In this document: positions 1-8,186 of the stretch, piece after piece
Layout of the letters: every line of letters begins with the position of its first letter
Position numbering within the stretch: position 1 is the stretch's first letter
Assembly: GCF_014656075.1 (NCBI RefSeq)
Contig: NZ_BNBS01000034.1
Location: 1 to 64,000, forward strand
Reading direction: 5' to 3'
DNA length: 64,000 bases
Origin: Streptomyces hydrogenans
Lineage (GTDB): Bacteria; Actinomycetota; Actinomycetes; Streptomycetales; Streptomycetaceae
Position numbers and translations under genes: made by a program
The notes under the pieces: generated by a model
What the model saw: only the letters and a program-made list of their open reading frames with translations
What the model was told of the DNA's origin: nothing
The model's database searches: none

Positions 1-633
1 GCCGAGGCCGCCGCCGAGGCCGCGAGCAAGGCCGCCGCCGAGCGGGCCGCGGCGGAGCGGGCGGAAGCGGAACGCCGCGCCGCCGCCGAGCGGAGGGCCG
101 CCGAGGAGTCGGCGAGCGAGGTCACGGTCCAGACGCCGGTCGTGAACCTCGGCAAGGACTCCGGTACGGCTCCGGGGGCGGGTGCCGCCCCGACCGTCTC
201 GCCGAACGAGGTCACCGTGCCGACGCCGGTCGTCCGCCCGGACGACCCGCGCCGCCCCGAGGCCGAGACGGCGGTCCTACCGCAGGTCACCGACCGCGCC
301 GCCGACGAGACCGCCGTGCTGCCGCCGGTGCGGGACACCGCCGTGGACGAGACCGCCGTGCTGCCGCCGGTGACGGACGCGCGGCGGGCCGATCCGGTGG
401 ACCGGGTGCCGCGGGACTTCTTCCGGGAGGAGCGGGACGAGCCGGAGGCCGGCGGGGCCGGTTCGAACGACGTCACCCGCGAGCTGCCGCAGCTCGACGA
501 GGCGGGCCGGCCGCGCCGCCGCTCGGACTGGGCCGAGGAGACCCCGCTGGACGACCTGCCGACCCTCGCGGACGAGCTGTTCGGCGGATACGAAGGCGAC
601 GAGGACGGGGACGGACGCGGCCGCCGCCGCTAG
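1..633 (+). CDS. C-terminal tail of probable thymidylate kinase (5' end outside window)
   Basis: The reading frame is open from base 1, so the start lies upstream. Only a low-complexity tail is visible. It begins with an Ala/Glu/Arg-rich stretch likely to form a charged helix or coiled coil (about the first 40 residues). Two EVTVxTPVV motifs and three copies of ETAVLPxV follow, and the end is acidic with a closing RGRRR. There is no enzymatic domain in this part. The tmk identity is inferred only from position: in Streptomyces a long tmk product with a disordered tail lies directly upstream of the DNA polymerase III delta prime gene, which follows here at 906. It could be another long protein with a disordered end. 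Confidence 0.55.
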   Translation, partial: AEAAAEAASKAAAERAAAERAEAERRAAAERRAAEESASEVTVQTPVVNLGKDSGTAPGAGAAPTVSPNEVTVPTPVVRPDDPRRPEAETAVLPQVTDRAADETAVLPPVRDTAVDETAVLPPVTDARRADPVDRVPRDFFREERDEPEAGGAGSNDVTRELPQLDEAGRPRRRSDWAEETPLDDLPTLADELFGGYEGDEDGDGRGRRR

Positions 634-695
634 GGCCTGTCCGACCATTCCCGTCGGGTCCGGGCCGTCCGGCACGCACGCTCGCCGCACGGCCG
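631..695 (+). repeat. Dispersed intergenic repeat, copy 1
   Basis: The stretch beginning TAGGGCCTGTCCGACC, which includes the stop codon of the preceding gene, reappears at 32214 behind an unrelated gene. The next 45 or so bases remain similar. The rest of the 634-905 gap is GC-rich and shows no gene; an AGGAGGGG ribosome binding site for the next gene lies at its end. Confidence 0.55.
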
Positions 696-905
696 AAACG
701 CCCGAGTAGCGCCGCTACGAGGACGCCCCGGCCGCACGCCGATCGCACGCACCGGACGACCCGGCTCCCTCCCCGGGCGGCCCGGTCCGGGACGGTGGCG
801 GTCCCGTCCGATGCGGGGCGGTGAGGTCCTGCAGTGGGTGCGGGCCGGACCGGGTTGTCAGTCGGCTGCCCCACAATGGAGGGCGTACCTTCAGGAGGGG
901 CAGAC

Positions 906-2108
906 ATGGCCGTATGGGACGACCTGGTCGGGCAGCAGCGGGTCGAGGAGCAGCTCGCCGCCGCCGCCCGGGACGCCGACGCGCTCGTCACCGCCCAGGC
1001 CGCGGGCGAGCCCGACCCCGAGGCGTCGAAGATGACCCACGCCTGGCTCTTCACCGGACCGCCCGGCGCGGGCCGGGTCGACGCGGCGCGGGCCTTCGCC
1101 GCCGCCCTCCAGTGCGTCAGCCCCGACCGGGCGCTCGGCGGGGTGCCGGGCTGCGGCTTCTGCACCGGGTGCCACACCGTCCTCGTCGGCACCCACGCCG
1201 ACGTCACCACGGTCTCCGCCGTCGGCACCGAGATCCTCGTCAAGGACATGCGCGACACCGTCCGCAAGTCCTTCACCTCCCCGGCCAACGGCCGGTGGCA
1301 GGTCATCCTCGTCACCGACGCCGAGCGGCTCAACGAGAAGTCGGCCAACGCCGTGCTCAAGGCCGTCGAGGAGCCCGCCCCGCGCACCGTCTGGCTGCTC
1401 TGCGCCCCCTCTGTCGAGGACGTCCTGCCGACCATCCGCTCCCGCTGCCGCCACCTGACCCTGCGTACGCCGCCGGTCGAGGCCGTGGCCGACGTGCTGA
1501 TCCGGCGCGACGGCATCGAGCCGGAGGCCGCCCACGCGGCGGCCCGCGCCACCCAGGGGCACGTCGACCGGGCCCGGCGGCTCGCCACGGACGAGCGGGC
1601 CCGCGCCCGCCGCGCCGTTGTCCTCAAGCTGCCGCTGCGGGTGGCGGACATCGGCGGCTGCCTCAAGGCCGCCCAGGAGCTGGTGGACGCGGCGGCGGAG
1701 GACGCGAAGCAGGTCGCCGAGGAGGTCGACACCAAGGAGACCGAGGAGTTGAAGGCGGCGCTCGGCGCCGTCCAGGGCGGCCGGATGCCGCGCGGCACCG
1801 CCGGGCTGATGAAGGAGCTGGAGGACAAGCAGAAGCGCCGCGGCCGGCGGACCCAGCTCGACAGCCTGGACCTCGCCCTCACCGACCTGACCGGCTTCTA
1901 CCGGGACGTGCTCACCCTCCAGCTGGGCACCCGCTCGGCGCTGGCCAACGAGGACGTGCGGGACGCGGTGGAGCGGATCGCCCGCGACACCACCCCGGAG
2001 CGGACCCTGCGCCGGGTCGAGGCCGTCCTCGCCTGCCGCGAGGCCCTGGAGCGCAACGTGGCGCCGCTGCTCGCGGTGGAGGCGATGACGATGGCCCTGC
2101 GCGACTGA
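906..2108 (+). CDS. holB: DNA polymerase III subunit delta prime
   Basis: Clamp-loader subunit that helps load the beta clamp during replication. The AAA+ fold begins with LFTGPPGAGRV near residue 45, where the usual Walker A lysine is replaced by arginine, as expected for a non-hydrolysing delta prime. A cysteine cluster with CGFCTGCH is the zinc module. The segments LVTDAERLNEKSANAVLKA and SRCRHLTL match sensor and SRC-type regions. The start is the ATG at 906, preceded by AGGAGGGG; in-frame starts further upstream lack this site. Length is 400 residues, normal for actinobacteria. Family and role are well supported. Confidence 0.9.
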   Translation: MAVWDDLVGQQRVEEQLAAAARDADALVTAQAAGEPDPEASKMTHAWLFTGPPGAGRVDAARAFAAALQCVSPDRALGGVPGCGFCTGCHTVLVGTHADVTTVSAVGTEILVKDMRDTVRKSFTSPANGRWQVILVTDAERLNEKSANAVLKAVEEPAPRTVWLLCAPSVEDVLPTIRSRCRHLTLRTPPVEAVADVLIRRDGIEPEAAHAAARATQGHVDRARRLATDERARARRAVVLKLPLRVADIGGCLKAAQELVDAAAEDAKQVAEEVDTKETEELKAALGAVQGGRMPRGTAGLMKELEDKQKRRGRRTQLDSLDLALTDLTGFYRDVLTLQLGTRSALANEDVRDAVERIARDTTPERTLRRVEAVLACREALERNVAPLLAVEAMTMALRD

Positions 2109-2198
2109 CCACCCTGCGCGACCGACCACCCGGCCGGCACCGGAAGCCCCCGCTCCGCGATTGGACACGTTGCGTACCCGTCCGGATACGCTCCGGGC

Positions 2199-3758
2199 AT
2201 GGACTCCAGGCGTCTCCTCCGCATCTCCGCCACGGCGCTCGCCGCCGCCGGGCTGATCCTCTCCGGCTGCACGGGCGGGAGCGACGCGGCCGCCCCCGTG
2301 GGCCCGGGGTCCGGATCGGCGCGGCCGGTCGCCTCGCCGTCGCCCTCCCCGGAGGCGCTGCGGAAGTACTACGAGCAGAAGCCGGCCTGGCGGGAGTGCG
2401 GCGTCAGCGGCTTCCAGTGCGCGACGCTGCGGGCCCCGCTGGACTACGCGAAGCCGGACGGGCCCGAGGTGCGGCTCGCCGTGTCCCGGGTGCGGGCGAG
2501 CGGGCCCGGCGAGCGGATCGGCTCGCTCCTGGTGAACCCGGGCGGCCCCGGCGGCTCGGCCGTCGACTACCTCCAGGGGTACGCGGGCATCGGCTACCCC
2601 GAACCGGTGCGGGCCCGCTACGACATGGTGGCCGTCGACCCGCGCGGGGTCGGCCGCAGCGAGCCGGTCGACTGCCTGACGGGCCCGGAGATGGACGCGT
2701 ACACCCAGGTCGACCAGACCCCGGACGACACGGCGGAGGTCAACGCGCTGGCCGCCTCCTTCAAGCGGTTCGCGGCGGGGTGCCGCAAGCGCACCGGCGC
2801 GGTCCTGCCGCACGTCTCCACGGTGGAGACCGCCCGCGACATGGACATCCTGCGGGCGGTCCTGGGCGACCGGAAGCTGCACTACGTCGGCGCCTCGTAC
2901 GGCACCTTCCTCGGCGCGACCTACGCCGAGCTGTTCCCCGGCCGGGTCGGCCGGCTCGTCCTCGACGGGGCGATGGACCCCTCCCTCTCGGCGCTCGACC
3001 TCAACCGGGACCAGACGGCCGGCTTCGAGACCGCCTTCCGGGCCTTCGCCGCCGACTGCGTCACCCGGCCCGACTGCCCGCTCGGCACCGGCTCGCCCGA
3101 GGCGGCCGGGGAGGCCCTGAAGTCCTTCTTCCGCGCCACGGACGCCGAGCCCGTCCCCACCGGCGAGGACCGCGCGCTCGGCGAGTCGCTGGCGACCACC
3201 GGCGTCATCGCGGCCATGTACGACGAGGGCGCCTGGCCGCAGCTGCGGGAGGCCCTGACCCGGGCGATCGGCGGCGAGGGCTCGGCGCTGCTGGCGCTCG
3301 CCGACAGCTACTACGAGCGGGAGCCGGACGGCTCGTACGCGAACCTGATGTTCGCCAACGCCGCCGTGAACTGCCTCGACCTGCCCCCCGCCTACCGGGA
3401 CCCGGCCGCCGCGCGGCGGGCCGCCCCGTCCTTCGACGAGGCGTCCCCGGTCTTCGGCACGGGCCTCGCCTGGGCGGCCCTGAACTGCACCTACTGGCCC
3501 TCCCCGGCCACCGGCCGCCCGCACCGCATCACCGCCGAAGGCGCCGCACCGATCCTCGTCGTCGGCACCACCCGCGACCCCGCCACCCCCTACAAGTGGG
3601 CCGAGGCCCTCGCGGACCAGCTCTCCTCCGGCACCCTCCTCACCTACGAGGGCGACGGCCACACCGCCTACGGCCGCGGCAGCGACTGCGTCGACACCGC
3701 CATCAACACCTACCTCCTCGAAGGAACCCCGCCTCCCGCGGGAAAGCGCTGCTCATGA
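2199..3758 (+). CDS. Secreted lipoprotein alpha/beta-hydrolase, tripeptidyl aminopeptidase type
   Basis: Exported serine peptidase of the Streptomyces Tap/SlpD/SlpE type, 519 residues. The N-terminus carries RR, a hydrophobic run and the lipobox LSGC, so the mature protein should be lipid-anchored at the outer membrane face. The nucleophile elbow is GASYGTFLG. The C-terminal region supplies the expected Asp (GTTRDPATP) and His (GDGHTAYG). The oxyanion region NPGGPGGS fits this family. Such enzymes trim short peptides from secreted protein N-termini. It stands alone, followed by a hairpin and the tRNA gene. The exact substrate is not predictable. Confidence 0.85.
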   Translation: MDSRRLLRISATALAAAGLILSGCTGGSDAAAPVGPGSGSARPVASPSPSPEALRKYYEQKPAWRECGVSGFQCATLRAPLDYAKPDGPEVRLAVSRVRASGPGERIGSLLVNPGGPGGSAVDYLQGYAGIGYPEPVRARYDMVAVDPRGVGRSEPVDCLTGPEMDAYTQVDQTPDDTAEVNALAASFKRFAAGCRKRTGAVLPHVSTVETARDMDILRAVLGDRKLHYVGASYGTFLGATYAELFPGRVGRLVLDGAMDPSLSALDLNRDQTAGFETAFRAFAADCVTRPDCPLGTGSPEAAGEALKSFFRATDAEPVPTGEDRALGESLATTGVIAAMYDEGAWPQLREALTRAIGGEGSALLALADSYYEREPDGSYANLMFANAAVNCLDLPPAYRDPAAARRAAPSFDEASPVFGTGLAWAALNCTYWPSPATGRPHRITAEGAAPILVVGTTRDPATPYKWAEALADQLSSGTLLTYEGDGHTAYGRGSDCVDTAINTYLLEGTPPPAGKRCS

Positions 3759-3769
3759 CCCCCGGACCC

Positions 3770-3797
3770 GGGTGCTCCGCCCCTGGTCGGAGCACCC
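3770..3797 (+). terminator. Hairpin downstream of the peptidase gene
   Basis: A 9-bp stem GGGTGCTCC / GGAGCACCC with a 10-base loop lies just after the stop codon. There is no T-run, which is common for terminators in high-GC actinobacteria. Confidence 0.55.
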
Positions 3798-3809
3798 CCG
3801 GAAACTGTG

Positions 3810-3815
3810 TAGACT
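3810..3815 (+). promoter_or_regulatory. Possible -10 element of the tRNA-Thr promoter
   Basis: TAGACT sits about 40 bases upstream of the tRNA and matches the vegetative -10 consensus well. No convincing -35 element is visible at 17-18 bp spacing. Confidence 0.4.
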
Positions 3816-3854
3816 TGGCGACGCTGCTGCACCCACCATGGTGTCGCGCAGCAC

Positions 3855-3928
3855 GCCGCCTTAGCTCAGTTGGCCAGAGCAACGCACTCGTAATGCGTAG
3901 GTCTCGGGTTCGAATCCCGAAGGCGGCT
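3855..3928 (+). tRNA. tRNA-Thr (anticodon CGT)
   Basis: A complete cloverleaf can be drawn. The acceptor stem is GCCGCCT/AGGCGGC, the D-arm contains TAGCTCAGTTGG, the anticodon stem ACGCA/TGCGT holds the loop CTCGTAA with anticodon CGT (reads ACG, Thr), and the T-arm contains GGTTCGAATCC. The CCA end is not encoded; the discriminator is T. It lies at the edge of the biosynthetic locus that begins at 4052. Confidence 0.97.
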
Positions 3929-3935
3929 CAGATCG

Positions 3936-3970
3936 AAACCCAGGTCACGTCCTTCGTGACCTGGGTTTTT
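3936..3970 (+). terminator. Rho-independent terminator after tRNA-Thr
   Basis: A 14-bp perfect stem AAACCCAGGTCACG / CGTGACCTGGGTTT with loop TCCTT is followed by further T residues. It may also stop minus-strand transcription coming from the gene at 4052. Confidence 0.9.
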
Positions 3971-4051
3971 CTGTACCCGGGTTCGCGTGGGGTCGGGCGG
4001 GTGGCCGGGGAGGGCGCCGGGCCGCGGGTGCCCGGCGGCCTCCCCGGGGGG

Positions 4052-5299
4052 TCAGCCGGTGGTTTCGGTGGCGGCGGGGGCCGTCGGGGTGAGCGGGGTG
4101 ACGCGTATGGTGGCGAAGGCGTCCGAGAGGAAGCGGGTGAGTTCGGCCGAGGTGCCGGGGCCGACCACGCCGGCGATCGGGACGTCGGTGTCCGCGTAGC
4201 TGAGCACCGTCTTGATCGACTCGTCCTCGGTCCGCTGGCTCCACCGGTACACCAGCGGGCTCTCGCGGAACTCGTCCGCGCCCTCGATCCGGCAGCGTTC
4301 GGCACCCAGGGTGTGGCTCGGCCAGCAGAACCAGCCGTAGCGGGACCCGTCGGACTCGGGCCAGGTCAGGTCCTCGGCGGACACGCCGCCGGTGACCATC
4401 TGCAGGTACCGGGAGGGCATGTGCACCCCGGTGGCGAGCTCGAAGGTGTCCACCACGTCCGCGCCGCCGAAGCGGGCGCCGACCTCCAGGAAGACCAGCC
4501 CGTCCGGGGTCTCGATGCCCTCCAGGTGGAAGAGGCTGGTGGTGAGGGAGACGGCGGCGAGGCAGTCGGCGGTCCAGCGGCTCAGTTCCGGGGTCATCTC
4601 GATCTGCACCGAGCCCAGCGGCGTGCCCTCGGCGAAGCCCAGGCAGGTGCCGACGTAGCGGCTGGCCTGGATCGCCATGGGCTTGCCGTCGATCAGCATG
4701 CCGTCCACGTGGACGATCGGGCCGGTGACGAACTCCTCGACCTCGAAGCCGTCCCACTGGGTGCCCTCGGGGGCCACCGCGCCCTCGCGGACCGCTGCCA
4801 GGGCCTCGTCCGGCGTCGGGTAGACGTGGACGTCCAGGCTGGCCGCGCCGTCGAGCGGCTTCAGCACCGTCCCGCCGGTCCAGGGGATCTCCCCGGGGCC
4901 GGCCGCGAGGGCTTCGGACAGGGAGAGGAAGCGGGGGACCCGCAGACCGGCCGCGGCGACCATCGACTTCATGATCACCTTGTCGCGCCAGGGCGCGATG
5001 TCCTCCTCCCGGTCGCCGGGCACCCCGAGGGCCGCGCGCACCCGGGCGCCGGCGATCAGGTCGAACTCGGAGAGCGCGAGCACCATGTCGAAGGCGGGCA
5101 GCCCTTCGACCGCGGCCAGCACCTCTTCCGTCAGGTCGCCGGTGTCGGGCCGTTCGATGCGCGTGCAGCGGAGGTCGGACGGGAGGGTGGCCAGCCGGTC
5201 GGCGGGGCCCACGTAGGTGACGTCGTGGGCCGCGTGGTCGATTCCGTCCGCGTGCCGGATCATTTTGTCCGTGACTCGGTGCAGGATCAGGATGCGCAT
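4052..5299 (-). CDS. ATP-grasp ligase (first of two in the biosynthetic locus)
   Basis: A 415-residue ATP-grasp enzyme, a fold that joins a carboxylate to an amine through an acyl-phosphate. The central nucleotide-binding segments are GTVLKPLDGAAS (phosphate-binding Lys region) and VEEFVTGPIVHVDGML. The metal-binding strand near the C-terminal third is FHLEGIETPDGLVFLEVGAR. The start is the ATG at 5299, preceded by GAGGACC, so it overlaps the MFS gene by 13 bases and is probably co-translated. Similar enzymes act as L-amino acid ligases (BacD type), glutathione-like ligases or carbamoyl-group enzymes. The operon context with an exporter and a BacA-like gene favours dipeptide or amide formation. 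Substrates cannot be read from sequence. Confidence 0.85.
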   Translation of the reverse strand: MRILILHRVTDKMIRHADGIDHAAHDVTYVGPADRLATLPSDLRCTRIERPDTGDLTEEVLAAVEGLPAFDMVLALSEFDLIAGARVRAALGVPGDREEDIAPWRDKVIMKSMVAAAGLRVPRFLSLSEALAAGPGEIPWTGGTVLKPLDGAASLDVHVYPTPDEALAAVREGAVAPEGTQWDGFEVEEFVTGPIVHVDGMLIDGKPMAIQASRYVGTCLGFAEGTPLGSVQIEMTPELSRWTADCLAAVSLTTSLFHLEGIETPDGLVFLEVGARFGGADVVDTFELATGVHMPSRYLQMVTGGVSAEDLTWPESDGSRYGWFCWPSHTLGAERCRIEGADEFRESPLVYRWSQRTEDESIKTVLSYADTDVPIAGVVGPGTSAELTRFLSDAFATIRVTPLTPTAPAATETTG

Positions 5300-6597
5300 G
5301 GTGGGGTCCTCAGGCGTGCGAGTAGCGGAATGAGCAGGACGACGGCACAGGCGGAGCCGATGACGGAGCCCAGGACGATGCTCTGGGGGCTGAAGGACTG
5401 GGTGAAGAGGGCGACCAGGAGTCCGGCTGCGGGCAGGGACAGCTGGTGCAGCAGGATGATGATGGCGATCGTCTTCGCGAAGTGCTCGCGCGGAACCCTT
5501 CGGACGCGTTCCGTACGGATGACGACGTTGAAGAAGCCGACGGTTCCGAGCAGCACCGCGTAGCCCACGGCGTACTGGGTGAAGGTCTGCGCCAGGCCCA
5601 CTCCGACGCCGCCCAGGCAGATGAGGCCGTAGGACGTCATCAGGGCGGCGAAAGGATTCATCCACCTCGTCAGACGCGGGACGACGAAGAGTGTCAGGAC
5701 GCCGACGATTCCCGCCGCCGTGCTCAGGGCGCCGAAGTACCCGTCGGGTCGGCCGAAGGAGCCCACGGTGGTGGCGGCGCTGGTGGCCATGCCGACGCCG
5801 ACCATGAGGTTGACCGTCATGGTCAGGCCGACCAGGCCGAGGACCGCGGGCAGCTTCCGCAGCGTCCGCACGCCCTCGGCGATGCCGACGGCCACCGAGC
5901 GGACCGTGGTGGGCTCCCCGGCTCCCGCGGCCGTCAGCGTCTCGGTGCGCAACCATCGGCGCAGGGAGAGGGTGTTGAGGGTGGTGAGGCCGTACACCAC
6001 GCCGATGATCGCGAGGAGGCTGGTCGTCGGGAGCGCCGAGGCGAGCAGCGCGGCCAGGACCGGGCCGATGACCTCACTGGTCTGCTCCGTGCCCTGGATG
6101 ATCGACTGCGCCCGGACCATCTGGTCCATGGGGACGAAGCGGGGGAGCGTGGCCTCCAGGGCGATGTACGACTGGGCGCCGGCCACCGACATTCCGGCGG
6201 CGAGTACGCACAGGGTGATGAACTGGCCGTCGGGCAGCAGGAACATCAGGGCGAAGGCGGCGAGCCCGAGGGCCGAGCGGAAGAAGTCCGATCCGATGTA
6301 CAGGACGTAGCTGCGGATGCGGTCCGCGAACACCCCGGCCACCGGCAGGAACAGCACCCGGGGGAGCCATTCGACCAGGAAGATGAGGCCGGTCTGCGAC
6401 GCGCTGCCGGTCAGTTTGTAGGTCAGCAGCGGAATGGCGAACAGGAGGAACTGGTCGCCCAGCGCGGCCAGTCCACGACCGGCGACGAATCGCGCCACCT
6501 GGGGGCCCGGCATGTAGGCGTGCGGGGCTTCCGGCGTGGTGCCGCCCCCGCCCCCCACGGGCCCGTCGGCCGTCTTCTCGCTCGCTTCGTGGCTCAT
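5287..6597 (-). CDS. MFS efflux transporter
   Basis: A 436-residue major facilitator protein with about twelve hydrophobic segments, starting near residue 35 with FVAGRGLAALGDQFLLF. A short Gly-rich cytoplasmic head precedes it. The loop ADRIRSYVLYIGSD resembles the conserved loop 2-3 region of drug and siderophore exporters. It is transcribed with, and overlaps, the ATP-grasp gene. This mirrors the pairing of the BacE exporter with a BacD ligase in bacilysin loci, so export of the cluster product, with self-protection, is the likely role. The ATG start is at the edge of a 347-base divergent promoter region. Confidence 0.88.
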   Translation of the reverse strand: MSHEASEKTADGPVGGGGGTTPEAPHAYMPGPQVARFVAGRGLAALGDQFLLFAIPLLTYKLTGSASQTGLIFLVEWLPRVLFLPVAGVFADRIRSYVLYIGSDFFRSALGLAAFALMFLLPDGQFITLCVLAAGMSVAGAQSYIALEATLPRFVPMDQMVRAQSIIQGTEQTSEVIGPVLAALLASALPTTSLLAIIGVVYGLTTLNTLSLRRWLRTETLTAAGAGEPTTVRSVAVGIAEGVRTLRKLPAVLGLVGLTMTVNLMVGVGMATSAATTVGSFGRPDGYFGALSTAAGIVGVLTLFVVPRLTRWMNPFAALMTSYGLICLGGVGVGLAQTFTQYAVGYAVLLGTVGFFNVVIRTERVRRVPREHFAKTIAIIILLHQLSLPAAGLLVALFTQSFSPQSIVLGSVIGSACAVVLLIPLLARLRTPPCAS

Positions 6598-6729
6598 GCT
6601 CCCCCGTCGTTCGTGTCACCGAGTCCGTTGGACAGGCTCTCCGCGGCCTCGGTCTGCCGGAGGCGGAACGCGTCCCGCGTCCGTGTTCCGTAAGGCCGGG
6701 CGAGGGTCTCACCCGCAGGGCAGTGCCAG

Positions 6730-6735
6730 AGTATA
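6730..6735 (-). promoter_or_regulatory. Candidate -10 box for the MFS/ATP-grasp operon
   Basis: On the minus strand the sequence reads CTTATACT, a near-perfect -10 hexamer (TATACT), about 130 bases upstream of the MFS start. The -35 region is weak, which suggests an activator or a lone strong -10. Confidence 0.45.
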
Positions 6736-6798
6736 AGCACTCGGCTGCGGGCGGCAGTTGGTCCGCGGGCCCCGTCGGCCGCTCCGGAGAGCGGTGAT

Positions 6799-6820
6799 CG
6801 ACACGCCGGGAGTGTCGACA
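6799..6820. promoter_or_regulatory. Inverted repeat in the divergent promoter region
   Basis: CGACAC-GCCGGGA-GTGTCG, running into the palindrome TGTCGACA. It lies in the 347-base gene-free stretch 6598-6944 between the two divergent halves of the biosynthetic locus, just upstream of the plus-strand promoter candidate. Its place suits a shared operator. No regulator gene is present in the locus. Nothing else was recognised in this gap beyond the promoter candidates listed. Confidence 0.4.
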
Positions 6821-6832
6821 TCCGAACACCCC

Positions 6833-6861
6833 TTGTCTGCGCGGGAGTACGAGACTAGCTT
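6833..6861 (+). promoter_or_regulatory. Candidate promoter of the eleven-gene biosynthetic operon
   Basis: TTGTCT and TAGCTT are separated by exactly 17 bp and lie about 85 bases before the first gene. The pair resembles a vegetative sigma-HrdB promoter. Confidence 0.45.
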
Positions 6862-6944
6862 TCCCAATCGAATGCCTCGGGCGAGGCGTTGACCGTGGGT
6901 TCGTCCCCGCGGGAGGCGGCCGAGGGTTACCGAACGGGGGGACT

Positions 6945-8186
6945 GTGCGGGCGCGTACCGTTGCCACACTTCTGGAGTTCGAGCGGCACGTCGTGCCCGC
7001 GGTCGACTCGCTGCGCGAGCTGCGCACCGGACGTCAGGCCGCCGGCCGCGCGGACGGCGGCGCGCCGGCCGTCACCGACGAGGAGGTCCGCCGCGCCGTC
7101 GACGCCGTCATCACGGCCGTCGAGGGGCTGCGGGGCCTGATGCCCGACACCCAGATCGCCGCCACCTGCGCGGAGTTGAGAGCGTGGCGGGAGACGGGCT
7201 GCGAGGGCGTCCCGCACTTCGACGCCACCCGTGACGCGGTGCCCGCCCCCGAGGACGGCGAGGCCGCCGCCTACGTGGGGCCGGTGACGCTCCCCAACAG
7301 CGACCGGCACGACGTCCACATCGAGGCGTTCTCGGTGGTCCGCGAGGACCCGGAGAGCACGCCCCGGCTCCAGGCGGACTACCCGCACCCCAAGGCCGTC
7401 TTCCAGTCCACCCGGCTGCTGTCCGCCTCCCGCGGCCTGCGCGAGGGCAACTGCGTGGTCTTCTTCCCGGAGAACATCCCGGCCGCCACGCGATGTACCG
7501 ACCAGAACTTCGCCTGGTTCTTCTTCAACCGGCACACCGAGATCTACGCCCAGACCCTGGCGATCACGGAGCGGCTGTGCGGACCGGGCTCGCCCTTCGC
7601 CGGCGAGACGGCACTCGTCTCGGCGGACGTGGACCCCGAGACCACCTACCAGGCGCGCTGTGTCTGGGGGTACATGCACGACTACTTCCACCACACCGGG
7701 CCGCGCCCCCTCGACGAGCACCTGGCCATCAAGACGACGTGGCGGCCCGGGCTCCTGGAAGAGCTCAAGGTCGACATGAAGTCGGCGATCGCCTGCTTCG
7801 AGGAGCAGGTGCCGCACGGTCCCCTCGTGTTCGAGTACGTCATCCTGGAACGCCTCTTCCGCTACCCGGCGCAGCCCGAGCCGCTGCGCAACTTCGACGC
7901 CGGCACCGGCTTCGCCCTGGGCACCTGGCTCGCCGCGAAGGGGCTGTTCACCCAGGACGCGCAGGGGCGTCGGTCGCTGGGTTCGAAGGCCGAGATCGTG
8001 GAGTCCGTGCGCGAACTCGTCGGCCTGATCGAGGAGATCGAGCGCAACGAGGACGACGCGGCCTACAAGGCGGAGGCCGTGGACTTCCTCTTCGGGACGC
8101 TGCTCCGCCGCCCGGAGGCCAAGCCCGACCGCTACGGCGGGCCGCTGGCCCCGCTCGCCCTGTGGGGTGCCGAAGTCCATGTCTGA
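6945..8186 (+). CDS. DUF6421-like protein with possible metal-binding motif
   Basis: First gene of the operon, 413 residues, with a GTG start behind a G-rich ribosome site. I do not know its biochemical function. I associate the sequence tentatively with the actinobacterial DUF6421 family. The most striking segment is WGYMHDYFHHTG (His245, His249, His250), followed by LLEELKVD with Glu272, Glu273 and Asp277. This spacing of His and acidic residues could build a mononuclear or dinuclear metal site. Before it lies FFPENIPA and an aromatic stretch WFFFN. There is no signal peptide or membrane segment. It overlaps the following aminotransferase start by eight bases. Being the operon opener suggests a role in precursor formation or oxidation, but this is inference. 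Confidence 0.6.
   Translation: MRARTVATLLEFERHVVPAVDSLRELRTGRQAAGRADGGAPAVTDEEVRRAVDAVITAVEGLRGLMPDTQIAATCAELRAWRETGCEGVPHFDATRDAVPAPEDGEAAAYVGPVTLPNSDRHDVHIEAFSVVREDPESTPRLQADYPHPKAVFQSTRLLSASRGLREGNCVVFFPENIPAATRCTDQNFAWFFFNRHTEIYAQTLAITERLCGPGSPFAGETALVSADVDPETTYQARCVWGYMHDYFHHTGPRPLDEHLAIKTTWRPGLLEELKVDMKSAIACFEEQVPHGPLVFEYVILERLFRYPAQPEPLRNFDAGTGFALGTWLAAKGLFTQDAQGRRSLGSKAEIVESVRELVGLIEEIERNEDDAAYKAEAVDFLFGTLLRRPEAKPDRYGGPLAPLALWGAEVHV

Noticed and set aside
821..5563. A 1580-codon open frame on the plus strand
   Set aside because: It is Arg/Pro/Gly-rich without domains and overlaps holB, the peptidase gene, the tRNA and the ATP-grasp gene. In very GC-rich DNA such frames are shadows of real genes.
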